From: an uncultured Elioraea sp.
Lineage (GTDB): Bacteria > Pseudomonadota > Alphaproteobacteria > Acetobacterales > Acetobacteraceae
Reading direction: 5' to 3'
Length of the DNA: 24,617 bases
Assembly: GCA_937995555.1 (NCBI GenBank)
Contig: CALKJX010000226.1
Span: forward strand, 1 to 24,617
Shown here: positions 17,429-24,617 of the stretch, piece after piece
How positions within the stretch are numbered: the stretch's first letter is position 1
Layout of the letters: every line of letters starts with the position of its first letter
Made by a program: the position numbers and the translations under genes
The notes under the pieces: model-generated
What the model saw: only the letters and a program-made list of their open reading frames with translations
Database searches by the model: none
What the model was told of the DNA's origin: nothing

Positions 17429-18618
17429 CGTGGCCGAGGGTGTCGCGTGTCTGATAGCCGTCGCGCCGCGTTCGGCGGCGCCTCCTCTCCTGCGCGTGCC
17501 AGTCGCCGGTGCAGGGCGGCGAGCCGGGCGGCGTCCGCCTCCCAGGCGCAGTCGGCGGCGAGTGCCTGCCGTCCGGCCGCCCCCATGCGCGCGCGGAGCG
17601 CCGGGTCAGCGGCCAGCATCTCGAAGGCCGAGGCGACGTCGGCCGGATCGGCCGAGTCGACGACCAGGCCGCAGCCGGTGCGGCGCACCAGCGCGGTGGC
17701 CGGGCGGCACGTCTCGGCCACCACCACCGGCAGGCCCAGCGCCATGGCCTCGAACAGCTTGTGCGGCAGCGCCGCCTCGTGATTGGCGGCCCCGGGTGCG
17801 AACAGCACCAGCGCCGCGTGCGCCTCGGCCGCCCGCGCCAGCGCCTCCGGGCGCGGCAGGAGGCCGGTCGCCGCGACCCGCGCGCCGAGGCCGAGCCGGT
17901 CGGCGGTGGCGCGGAAGTCGCCGTCCGAGCCGTCCGTGAAGGGGCCGATCACCTCGAGCCGGATCGTCGGGTCGGCGGCACGCGCGAGGGCGGCGAGCGC
18001 GACCGGCCAGCCGCGCGCCCTGCCCATCGCGCCGAGGGCGACCAAGCGGAGCGGGCCCGCGGCCGCCGGTGCGGCGCGCGGCATGACCTCGGCCTCGGCA
18101 CGCGGCACGAGGTTGCGCACCAGCACGCGCGGCAACCGTTCCGTCCCCGCCGGGAAGCGTTCGGCCAGCACCGGGGTCGCGAGCACGGCGGCGTCGGTCC
18201 AGCGGCTCATCAGCCGGAACGCGCCCCTGATCGCGCCGGCGACGGGGCGGCGCAGCCACGCCGGCAGGCGCGTCAGCCGGTGCGGATCGGCATAGTCCTC
18301 GTGCACGTCGAACACCACGCGGCAGCCGGTCAGCGCCTTGGCGACCAGCGCGATGGCCCAGGCGTCGGGCTCGCTCGCCTGGATCGTCGCCGCGCGGGCA
18401 CGCAGCGCACCCGCGAGCAGACGCGGCAGCATCGCGACACGGCCGGGCAGGCCGGGCCGGCGCCGCAGGATGCGGGTCGGCACGTCCGGCGGCGGTTCGC
18501 GCCCGTCCCGGCAGAGATGCAGAACGGCGAACCCGGCTGCGGCGAGACTCGCTGCCTGAAGCGCGACGACACGGCGGTCGTCGGCGTGATGGGTCGAGGA
18601 CAGGAACAGGATGGTCAT
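17425..18618 (-). CDS. GT4-type glycosyltransferase
   Basis: The 397-residue GT-B enzyme starts MTILFLSSTHHADDRRVVAL. The N-terminal half includes FDVHEDYADPHRLTRLPAWL. The nucleotide-sugar-binding half has LVALGAMGRARGWPVALAAL and LEVIGPF. The signature HEAALPHKLFEAMALGLPVVV holds the conserved Glu pair region of the GT4 family. It should add one sugar to the lipid-linked repeat at the cytoplasmic face. Donor and linkage are unknown. The frame is open far upstream, but ATG 18618, which overlaps the previous stop codon as ATGA, matches the start of the fold. It overlaps the acetyltransferase gene by the same four-base ATGA. Confidence 0.92.
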   Translation of the reverse strand: MTILFLSSTHHADDRRVVALQAASLAAAGFAVLHLCRDGREPPPDVPTRILRRRPGLPGRVAMLPRLLAGALRARAATIQASEPDAWAIALVAKALTGCRVVFDVHEDYADPHRLTRLPAWLRRPVAGAIRGAFRLMSRWTDAAVLATPVLAERFPAGTERLPRVLVRNLVPRAEAEVMPRAAPAAAGPLRLVALGAMGRARGWPVALAALARAADPTIRLEVIGPFTDGSDGDFRATADRLGLGARVAATGLLPRPEALARAAEAHAALVLFAPGAANHEAALPHKLFEAMALGLPVVVAETCRPATALVRRTGCGLVVDSADPADVASAFEMLAADPALRARMGAAGRQALAADCAWEADAARLAALHRRLARAGEEAPPNAARRLSDTRHPRPR

Positions 18619-19859
18619 GCCGGCAGCGGCGCACCCTCGGGCAGCTTGGCGCGGTGCGCGGCGGCTTCGGCGACGGCGCAGAACCGCGCGGCGAGCAGGG
18701 TGCGGTCGAAGCGGAGTGCCAGCCGCCCCGCAGCCCCCGCCATCGCCGCCCGCCGCTCCGGCGCGGCGGCGAGCACGGAGAGCGCCTCGGCGAAGGGGGC
18801 CGGGTGGCCCGGGGAAAAGGCCATGCCCGCGCGCGCCCGGGCGAGCTCGCGGCCGAGCCAGCCCGGGCAGTTGGTCAGCACCGGCAGCCCGGCGGCGAGT
18901 GCCTCGAACACCTTGTTCGGGCTCGTGCCCTCGGCGAACTGCGGCACCGGGGCGAGGCAGTGCAGCGCCACATCCGCGCCCTTCAGCACGGCGGCGAGGC
19001 GGGTGCGCGGCATCGGGTCGAGGAAGGTGACGTTGTCGAGGCCATCGGTGTGCGCGCGCGCGACCAGGGCGGGCTTCTCCGCGCCCGCGCCGATCAGCAC
19101 GAGGCGCACCCGTGTCTCCTTCCACGCCTTCAGCACCCAGGCGATGTCGAGCAGCTGCGAAAGCCCGTTGGCGGGGCCATGCGCGCCGGCATAGACCGCG
19201 AGGATGCCGCCCTCGGGTGCGGCGACCGGGCGTTCGGCGACGGCATCGGCGAACAGCGTGCGATCGCAGCCGTTCGGGATGAAGGCGACGCGGGAGGGGT
19301 CGCCGCAGGCCGCGCCCAGCGCCTCGGCCGTGCCGGGGGCGAGCGCCACCACCGCGTCGGCGGCGGCCAGCGCCGCGCGTTCGAGCCGCGCCATCGCCGC
19401 CTCGGTGCGGCGGGTCAGCAGCCCCATCGCCGCGGGCAGTTCCGGCCAGCGGTCGCGCACCTCGAAGAGCGTCCGCACCCCGCGCAGCCGCTTGGCCGCG
19501 ATCATCGGCAGCGCGACGGTCAGCGGGGTCGAGGAGGCGATGACGAGATCAAAGCGGCCGAACAGGGCCCGCCGCGTCGCCCAGGAGGCATAGCGCATGA
19601 AGGCACGGCCGCGCGCCCGCGCCGCCAGCGCATTGGCGTAGGGGATGTCGCGCTGGACCACCCGGTAGCCGGCCACCTCGGCGCGGCGGACGCCACGGCG
19701 GAACGCGGCATCGCTGCCGATCTCGGCCCCTTCGTGGCGGCCGCAGAGCAGCGTGACGTCGTGGCCGCGCGCCGCCAGCGCGGCGGCGAAGGCGTGGCTC
19801 CGGCCGGGCAGCGCGCCCTCGGGCGTGGAATAGTGCTGGTGCAGGTACAGGACTCTCAC
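18615..19859 (-). CDS. GT4-type glycosyltransferase, WbuB-like
   Basis: The 414-residue GT-B enzyme starts at GTG 19859 as MRVLYLHQHYSTPEGALPGR. IASSTPLTVALPMIAAKRL and LFEVRDRWPELPAAMGLL are typical of the WbuB-like group of GT4 enzymes, some of which transfer amino sugars such as FucNAc. FIPNGCD, AVYAGAHGPANGLSQLLD and FAEGTSPNKVFEALAAGLPV complete the donor-binding half. GTG was chosen because GTGA overlaps the aminotransferase stop codon and the fold begins there; the upstream extension is Arg-rich shadow sequence. It probably extends the sugar loaded by the PglC-like enzyme. Sugar donor is not deducible. Confidence 0.93.
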   Translation of the reverse strand: MRVLYLHQHYSTPEGALPGRSHAFAAALAARGHDVTLLCGRHEGAEIGSDAAFRRGVRRAEVAGYRVVQRDIPYANALAARARGRAFMRYASWATRRALFGRFDLVIASSTPLTVALPMIAAKRLRGVRTLFEVRDRWPELPAAMGLLTRRTEAAMARLERAALAAADAVVALAPGTAEALGAACGDPSRVAFIPNGCDRTLFADAVAERPVAAPEGGILAVYAGAHGPANGLSQLLDIAWVLKAWKETRVRLVLIGAGAEKPALVARAHTDGLDNVTFLDPMPRTRLAAVLKGADVALHCLAPVPQFAEGTSPNKVFEALAAGLPVLTNCPGWLGRELARARAGMAFSPGHPAPFAEALSVLAAAPERRAAMAGAAGRLALRFDRTLLAARFCAVAEAAAHRAKLPEGAPLPA

Positions 19860-21037
19860 GCCACCCTCCGATGCAGCGCGGCGATCACGCTGATCACGCG
19901 GTCCTGCGCCGCGGGCGTCAGGCCAGAGCCCGAGGGCAGGCAGAGGCCGCGCGCGAACAGCCCCTCGGCGATGCGTCCGCCGATCACGCGGGCGCCGGCG
20001 AAGACGGGCTGGAGGTGCATGGGCTTCCAGACCGGCCGTGCCTCGATCCCTTCGGCGGCGAGGGCCAGTCGGATGGCCTCGGCGGTCGCGCCGAACTGCC
20101 CCGGATCGATCGTGATGGCGCTGAGCCACCGGTTGCTGCGCGCCCAGCCGGCCTCGTCCTGGAACCCGATGCCGGGCAGCGCGCCGAGGGTTTCGCGGTA
20201 GCGGGCGAAGACCGCGCGCCGGCGGGCGACGCGGCGGGCGAGATCGGGAAGCTGCGCGAGCCCGATCCCCGCCAGCACGTTCGAGAGCGCGTAGTTGTAG
20301 CCCCAGGTGCGGTGCTCGTAGTTCGGCGCGTCCTCGCGCGCCTGGGTGGCGAGGTGGCGCGCGGTGGCGGCGAGCGCGGGGTCGTCGGTCAGCAGGGCGC
20401 CGCCGCCGCCGGTGGTGACGATCTTGTTGCCGTTGACGCTGACACAGGCGGCGGCCGCGCCCGCGCCGGCATGGACGCCATGCGCCGCCGCGCCGAGCGA
20501 GGCCGCCGCGTCCGCCAGCACCGGCACGCCCCAGCGGTCGCAGGCCGCGCGGATCGCGGCGAGGTCGGCCGGATGGCCGTAGAGATCGGTCGGGATCACC
20601 AGCTTCGGCAGCCGGCCCTGGCGCCCGGCCTCGGCCAGAGCCTCCTCGAGCAGGCCGGCATCGAGCGTCCAGGTGGCGGGATCGACGTCGAGGAACACCG
20701 GGGTCGCGCCCTGCTGGAGCGCGGGGGAGACCGAGGCGATGAAGGTGAGCGTCGGCGCCCAGACCGCGTCGCCGCGCCCGACGCCGAACAGCCGGCAGGC
20801 GAGATGCAGTGCCGCCGTGCAGGAGCTGGTCGCGACCGCGTGGCGGAACCCGGTTGCGGCGGCGAGCGCGGCCTCGAAGCGCGCGATCATCGGCCCTACC
20901 GGGGCGACCCAGTTCGACGCGAGTGCCTCCAGCACGGCGCGGAACTCCGGACCGGTCAGTTCCGGCGGCGAGAGCAGGATCGGCGGATGCCGGACGGGCT
21001 CGGCATCGGGGGCGAGGGTGGCGTTGCGCGGGGTCAT
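19856..21037 (-). CDS. DegT/DnrJ/EryC1-type sugar aminotransferase (PglE-like), with an altered PLP-site residue
   Basis: The 393-residue PLP enzyme carries ILLSPPELTGPEFRAVLEAL, ATSSCTAALHLA, APTLTFIASVSP, VFLDVDPATWTLD, PTDLYGHPAD, VNGNKIVTTGGGG (PLP-binding K205) and RTWGYNYALSNVLAGIG. It should aminate the 4-keto sugar made by the dehydratase, using glutamate. The usual DAAE or DAAQ motif reads DAAA here: D176 is kept, but A179 (codon GCC) replaces the residue that contacts the PLP hydroxyl in ArnB/PglE-type enzymes. Everything else looks intact. ATGA overlaps the PglC-like gene upstream and GTGA overlaps the next glycosyltransferase. Which sugar it uses is inferred from the neighbours. 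Confidence 0.92.
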   Translation of the reverse strand: MTPRNATLAPDAEPVRHPPILLSPPELTGPEFRAVLEALASNWVAPVGPMIARFEAALAAATGFRHAVATSSCTAALHLACRLFGVGRGDAVWAPTLTFIASVSPALQQGATPVFLDVDPATWTLDAGLLEEALAEAGRQGRLPKLVIPTDLYGHPADLAAIRAACDRWGVPVLADAAASLGAAAHGVHAGAGAAAACVSVNGNKIVTTGGGGALLTDDPALAATARHLATQAREDAPNYEHRTWGYNYALSNVLAGIGLAQLPDLARRVARRRAVFARYRETLGALPGIGFQDEAGWARSNRWLSAITIDPGQFGATAEAIRLALAAEGIEARPVWKPMHLQPVFAGARVIGGRIAEGLFARGLCLPSGSGLTPAAQDRVISVIAALHRRVA

Positions 21038-21636
21038 GGCGGGCTCTCGCCGGCGAACGGTGAACCGGCGGCGTGGCCGGGCGCGGCGATGCCCTCGGCG
21101 CTGAGCAGCGCCGCCGGTGTGGCGAGGAGCAGGGCGAGATCGCGCCGGAACGTCACCGCGCGCGCGTAGTCCGCATCCAGCGCCAGCCGCTCGGCCCAGG
21201 GGAGCGCGTTGCGCCCGCCCACCTGCACCGGCCCGGTGAGGCCGGGGCGCACGCCGAAGCGCGCCGGGCAGAGCCGCAGCAGCGCCGGCCCGTCCGCGAC
21301 CAGCAGCGGGCGCGGTCCGACCAGGCTCATCTCGCCGCGCAGCACGTTGATCAGGCTCGGCAGTTCGTCGAGCGAGGTCCGCCGGAGCCAGGCGCCGTAG
21401 CGCGTCAGCCGCGCAGCATCCGGGGCGGGCCCGTCGCGCATGGTGCGGAACTTGATCAGCGTGAAGGGCCGGGCCGCGAGCCCGAGCCTGGGCTGGCGGA
21501 ACAGCACGCCGGGGCCGAGCGCGATGCGGCCGGCGAGTGCCAGGGCTGCGAGCAGCGGCGCGAGCAGCACCATCAGCAGCGCGGCGCCGGCGAGGTCCAG
21601 CGCGCGCTTGCCGAGGCGGGCGTAAAGGCCGGTCAT
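21034..21636 (-). CDS. Initiating phosphoglycosyl transferase (PglC-like, small form)
   Basis: The 200-residue protein is a minimal monotopic phosphoglycosyl transferase: KRALDLAGAALLMVLLAPLL forms the re-entrant membrane helix (about 10-36), LFRQPRLGLAARPFTLIKFRTM is the core motif, and the catalytic pair is D90-E91 in RRTSLDELPSLINVLRGEMSLVGPRPLL. It moves a sugar phosphate from a UDP sugar to undecaprenyl phosphate and so starts each repeat unit. Small size (no extra membrane domain, unlike WbaP) matches PglC of Campylobacter, which uses UDP-diacetylbacillosamine. ATG 21636 overlaps the previous stop codon (ATGA); longer upstream starts give Arg-rich shadow sequence. Substrate is inferred from the operon. 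Confidence 0.94.
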   Translation of the reverse strand: MTGLYARLGKRALDLAGAALLMVLLAPLLAALALAGRIALGPGVLFRQPRLGLAARPFTLIKFRTMRDGPAPDAARLTRYGAWLRRTSLDELPSLINVLRGEMSLVGPRPLLVADGPALLRLCPARFGVRPGLTGPVQVGGRNALPWAERLALDADYARAVTFRRDLALLLATPAALLSAEGIAAPGHAAGSPFAGESPP

Positions 21637-22844
21637 GCCGGCATCGCCGCGCGCCTGGGCTCGGCGCGCACCGCGAGCCCGGCGACCAGCCCGACCCAGA
21701 GCCAGGCCATGCGGTTGCCGAGATCGGTCGAGGTCGCGGCCTGGGCGAGCGCCACGCAGGCGAAGCCGACCGTCGCGCCGAACTGCGCCGGTGGCACGTC
21801 GCGCGCGCGGCGGATCAGTGTGGCGATGCACAGGAGGACGATCGCGGTCAGCAGTGCTGCCGCCGGCACGCCGCCCTCCACCAGGGCTTCGAGCCCGAGA
21901 TTGTGCGGGTGCCAGCCGCGCGCATCGCCGAGCCCTGCGGCCGGGGCGAAACCCGCCGTGCCGAGCCCGAGCGGCGTGGCGAGATCCCACGAAGCGGACC
22001 ACAGCGTCGGGCGGACCGCGCCGGCCCCGAGCGCACCGTCGAGCAGGCGCGCGAGGGTGCGCGGCACGCCGGCCGGGTCGGTGAGCGCGAGGACGAGCGC
22101 GATCCCGGCCGCGAGCGCCGCCCCGGTTGCGCACGCCAGCGCCAGCGCCGCGACGCGTCGTCCGCGCGCGGCCAGCACGGCGGACGGCGCCAGCATCACC
22201 GCGGCGACGAGCCCGGCAAGCCCGGCGCGTCCGCCGGTCGCGAGCGCGGCGAGCCCAAGCCCGGCGACGCCGGCGATGCGAAGCCAGCGCCCGAACCGCC
22301 GGGCCGTCACGGCCCCGACGGCCAGAACCGTGGCCGCGGCGGCGAGCGCCAGGGTCGCCACCTGGTACTGCACGCGGATCGTCTCGGCATCGGGCGCGCC
22401 GCCCAGCACCGCGATGCCGGCCGCGACCGCGAGCGGCACGGCGAGCGCGACCGCGCCCCCGATGCCCGCGCAGCCGGCGGCGAAGGCGGCGAAGGCCGCC
22501 GGGTGCGCCGCCACCGCCAGCCCCGCCAGCGTCATCGCCGGTGCGAGCAGGCCGATCTCGGCGAGCTTGCGCGGCAGGGCCTCGGTGCTGCCGCTCCAGG
22601 CACCGGCGGTGACGAGCCAGAGGGCGAGCAGCGCCTGCACCCCGATCATGGCCGCCGCCTCCGGCCCGATGCGGTGCGGATGCAGCGCGAGGCGCACGGC
22701 GGCGAGCCCGCCCACCGCGGCGAGCAGCGGCGGCGTCAAGTCGAACGGCAGCTGCGCGAGGCCGGGCAGGCCCTTCAGCGCGGCCGCGAACTGGAGCCCG
22801 GCGGCGGCGAGGCCGAGCAGCTCGGCCGGCGCCTCAGTCCGCAC
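21633..22844 (-). CDS. Wzy/WaaL-like O-antigen polymerase or ligase
   Basis: The 403-residue polytopic membrane protein has ten or more hydrophobic segments. TGGRAGLAGLVAAV and, in the large periplasmic loop region, the block GLGTAGF followed by GWHPHNLGLEALVEGGVPAA mark the Wzy_C/O-antigen ligase family (PF04932). It either polymerises repeats or ligates the chain to an acceptor; sequence alone does not separate these. A Wzz-like gene directly upstream favours polymerase. The frame is open to TTG 22862, but GTG 22844 is preceded by GGAGG with eight-base spacing (22857-22853) and overlaps the wzz-like gene by 11 bases rather than 29, so I prefer it. Confidence 0.87.
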   Translation of the reverse strand: MRTEAPAELLGLAAAGLQFAAALKGLPGLAQLPFDLTPPLLAAVGGLAAVRLALHPHRIGPEAAAMIGVQALLALWLVTAGAWSGSTEALPRKLAEIGLLAPAMTLAGLAVAAHPAAFAAFAAGCAGIGGAVALAVPLAVAAGIAVLGGAPDAETIRVQYQVATLALAAAATVLAVGAVTARRFGRWLRIAGVAGLGLAALATGGRAGLAGLVAAVMLAPSAVLAARGRRVAALALACATGAALAAGIALVLALTDPAGVPRTLARLLDGALGAGAVRPTLWSASWDLATPLGLGTAGFAPAAGLGDARGWHPHNLGLEALVEGGVPAAALLTAIVLLCIATLIRRARDVPPAQFGATVGFACVALAQAATSTDLGNRMAWLWVGLVAGLAVRAEPRRAAMPA

Positions 22845-23730
22845 CCGTGCGGCCTCCGGCAAGGGCGCGCAGCGGCGGGACCGGCTCGCGTGCGATCCGC
22901 TCGCGCCGCCGCGCGATCAGGGCGACCGCCCAGAGCCCGAGCGAGGTGAACACGGCCGCCGGCACCGCGAGCGCGGCCAGCAGCAGCCGGTTCGGCACGC
23001 TGGGGCGATCCTCGACGGCGGGCGCGCTGACGATCCGCGCCGCCACCGCCGTGTCGGCGGCGAGCACGGCCGCGTGCCGATGCGCCTCGGCGATGAGCCC
23101 GTAGAGCGCCTGGCGCACGCCGAGATCGGGCTCGCGCGCGGCGCGCTCGGTCAGGAAGGCGAGGCGGCGCGCCACCATCGCCTGCATCTCCTCGCGCACC
23201 CGCGCCTCGGCGGCCGCATGCAGCGCGGTCAGCACCGCGAGCGCGAGCGCGGGATCGGGGTGGCGCGCCTCGATGGTCCAGAGCACGCTGGCCGGGCTCT
23301 GGGTCGCGCTCGTGTTGCGGCGGAGCCAGGTCATCAGGTCGTCGTCCAACACCTCGGCGGTGCCGAGGCCGAGCATGCCGAGCGCACGGGCGATCATGCC
23401 CTCCGCCCGCTCCGCGACGAGACGTTCGGCGAGGCCGGTGTCGCGGCGCAGCACGGTGGCGGCCTCGCGCCCGCGCAGCGCGCCGAGATAGACCGCGAAG
23501 TTGCCGCTCGGACGCTGCTCGATCAGCCCCGTCCCGAGCTGCGGCAGCGGCGAGAGCAGGGTGGAGGCGGCGATGCCGGTGGTCTCGGCCGGCGCGACCA
23601 CGGCCTGCGCCACATGCGCACGCGGGACCAGCAGGATCACCCCGACGGCGGCGAGCCAGAACGCGAGCGCGCCGGACACGACGCCCACGCGATGGCGCCA
23701 CAGCCCGGTCAACAAAGCGTCACTGGTCAT
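22834..23730 (-). CDS. Wzz-like chain-length determinant protein
   Basis: The 298-residue protein has a membrane span near the N-terminus (about 16-37, VVSGALAFWLAAVGVILLV), an Ala/Glu/Arg-rich helical periplasmic domain, and a second span near 250-273. The second is preceded by the Pro-rich APAVEDRPSVPNR stretch typical of Wzz. There is no C-terminal kinase domain. Such proteins set the length of surface polysaccharide made by Wzy. ATG 23730 is chosen as start; GTG 23748, six codons upstream in frame, is possible, and neither has a strong ribosome site. It follows the heparinase-like gene by about 106 bases and overlaps the polymerase/ligase gene. Confidence 0.85.
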   Translation of the reverse strand: MTSDALLTGLWRHRVGVVSGALAFWLAAVGVILLVPRAHVAQAVVAPAETTGIAASTLLSPLPQLGTGLIEQRPSGNFAVYLGALRGREAATVLRRDTGLAERLVAERAEGMIARALGMLGLGTAEVLDDDLMTWLRRNTSATQSPASVLWTIEARHPDPALALAVLTALHAAAEARVREEMQAMVARRLAFLTERAAREPDLGVRQALYGLIAEAHRHAAVLAADTAVAARIVSAPAVEDRPSVPNRLLLAALAVPAAVFTSLGLWAVALIARRRERIAREPVPPLRALAGGRTGAD

Positions 23731-23836
23731 GGACGCGGCTCGCAGCACGCGACGGGGGTGCAGGGATCGTCGCCGATCCCCAAAGCTTTACAATCCGTGA
23801 ACGAAATCCGCGCGTGAGGCGACCGTTAAAAGTGCA
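23731..23836 (-). promoter_or_regulatory. AT-rich gap and hairpin upstream of the wzz-like gene
   Basis: The gap includes a perfect 7-bp hairpin (GGGATCG 23763-23769, loop TCGC, CGATCCC 23774-23780), an AAAGCTTT palindrome (23782-23789) and an AT-rich stretch up to 23836. It is the only notable break within the operon and could hold an internal promoter or attenuator. I see no convincing -10/-35 pair, and no T-tract follows the hairpin on the minus strand. Confidence 0.35.
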
Positions 23837-24617
23837 TCAAGCAAGTTGGACTTGTGTCGTAACGATCTGCGTGGCCGTGCCGAGGTGCAGCGTCAGGACG
23901 GGGATGCGCTCGCGCATCCCGTAGTGCGGGCTGTCCCAGCCCTGGCCGAGCCGGAGATCGATCGGCCCGTCGGCGGTGATGGCGATCGCGGCGGCCGCAC
24001 CCTGCACGCCGTCGGGCCGACGCAGCCAGGTGCCGGCGGGCAGGCGCCAGCGCAGCGTCGCGCCCGGCGCAAGGCGGTCGGTGATGGTCCAGGAGTCGCC
24101 GGCGACCGCCACTGTCCGGTCGTGCCGGTCGCAGGCGGCGCGCAGCGTGCCGGGGCCGGTCTCCAGCGCACGCAGCCGCGGCGGGGCTGTGAACAGGAAC
24201 CGGCCGAGCCGCGGCGGCCGGTCCTTATCGCCCCATTGCGCGGTCGAGTGATGCGCGGTGCCCGCGAGGTCGGACTCGCCCGCGGGCGGGTTGTAGAGCC
24301 AGGTGCCGGCATCGCGCAGGATCTCCGCGCCGCGATGCATGAGCGAAAGATGCAGGATGTCGGCCTGCCCGACCGGAAAGCGACCGCCCGGCAGGCGCAG
24401 CAGCGCGATCGCCGAACCGGTGGTGATGCCGGCGGTGCCGCCCTCCGCATCGGTCCAGACCTCGGCGGCGGGGGGGCCGGGCGTCGCGCCGAGTCCGGCG
24501 AGCGCCAGCACCGGATCGGCGGCATGGGCGAACGCGGCCGCGGCGCGCGCGAGCGTCGGACGGGCATCGTCCGGTCCGGCGCAGCCGGCGTCCAGCAGTG
24601 CCGTGCCGTCGTCGTGG
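23837..24617 (-). CDS. Heparinase II/III family protein, C-terminal part (runs off the right edge)
   Basis: About 259 C-terminal residues are visible; the frame is open through base 24617 with no start. The visible part starts HDDGTALLDAGCAGPDDARP. Next come RFPVGQADILHLSLMHRGAEILRDAGTWLYNPP and DLAGTAHHSTAQWGDKDRPPRLGRFLF, the beta-sandwich region of heparinase II/III-like proteins (PF07940), with the conserved AGTAxHSTxQ motif. The end (WRLPAGTWLRRPDG, DLRLGQGWDSPHYGMRERIPVL) is typical too. These proteins are polysaccharide lyases or lyase-like factors frequent in exopolysaccharide clusters, where they may trim or help export the polymer. Catalytic residues lie mostly outside the window. 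Confidence 0.9.
   Translation of the reverse strand, partial: HDDGTALLDAGCAGPDDARPTLARAAAAFAHAADPVLALAGLGATPGPPAAEVWTDAEGGTAGITTGSAIALLRLPGGRFPVGQADILHLSLMHRGAEILRDAGTWLYNPPAGESDLAGTAHHSTAQWGDKDRPPRLGRFLFTAPPRLRALETGPGTLRAACDRHDRTVAVAGDSWTITDRLAPGATLRWRLPAGTWLRRPDGVQGAAAAIAITADGPIDLRLGQGWDSPHYGMRERIPVLTLHLGTATQIVTTQVQLA

Noticed and set aside
14654..17782. 1042-residue plus-strand frame opposite the dehydratase and acetyltransferase
   Set aside because: Arg/Gly/His-rich low-complexity antisense frame. The minus strand carries clear SDR and hexapeptide motifs.
18619..19125. N-terminal extension of the GT4 gene at 17425
   Set aside because: Extension lies inside the previous gene and is Arg/Pro-rich; the ATGA overlap at 18618 and the fold start there.
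21073..23817. 914-residue plus-strand frame opposite the polysaccharide genes
   Set aside because: Ala/Ser/Pro-rich antisense frame without domains; the minus strand has PglC, Wzy and Wzz features.

Overview
The window is very GC-rich DNA (by eye about 70% or more, with nearly every third codon position G or C) packed with bacterial genes. The gene families (secA next to a parvulin-type foldase and argJ, DUF4169, DUF1194, YHS-family and PA0069-type radical SAM proteins) and several twin-arginine leader peptides suggest an alphaproteobacterium, most likely of the Acetobacteraceae/Rhodospirillales group. That placement is inferred from gene content; no rRNA or other taxonomic marker is present. 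There are no tRNAs, CRISPR arrays or insertion sequences that I can see.

Left part (1-6840), housekeeping: a truncated family-2 glycosyltransferase; a divergent PA0069-type radical SAM gene; secA on the minus strand; and, divergent from secA, a two-gene unit of an exported PpiC/SurA-like foldase and argJ. Both convergent junctions (radical SAM/secA and argJ/next gene) carry copies of the same ~48-base hairpin element, which acts as a terminator and contains the minus-strand gene's stop codon.

Middle part (6841-14729), accessory genes: a minus-strand run of a dienelactone hydrolase-like enzyme, an orphan sensor histidine kinase, an exported DUF547 protein and an unrecognised coiled-coil membrane protein; then a Cys-rich YHS-family protein, a Tat-exported flavin amine oxidase, a small gene broken by a 13-bp tandem duplication, a DUF4169 protein, a tiny two-helix membrane protein and a Tat-exported DUF1194 (von Willebrand A-like) protein.

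Right part (14813-24617), surface polysaccharide operon, all on the minus strand and transcribed from right to left: heparinase II/III-like protein (cut by the window edge), Wzz-like chain-length regulator, Wzy/WaaL-like polytopic protein, PglC-like phosphoglycosyl transferase, PglE-like aminotransferase, two GT4-type glycosyltransferases, PglD-like acetyltransferase, and a PglF/WbpM-like 4,6-dehydratase. Most neighbours overlap by four bases (ATGA or GTGA), so translation is probably coupled. Together the dehydratase, aminotransferase and acetyltransferase could make a UDP-diacetylbacillosamine-type sugar; the PglC-like enzyme would load it on undecaprenyl phosphate, the two glycosyltransferases would extend it, and Wzy/Wzz would polymerise the chain or set its length. 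The flippase and any further transferases are not in the window.

The points most worth a second look are the aminotransferase that has Ala where the family's PLP-contacting Glu/Gln sits, the repeated terminator element, the frameshifted gene with its visible cause, and the YHS protein with three aromatic-to-Cys changes. No wholly new defence or mobile system was seen.
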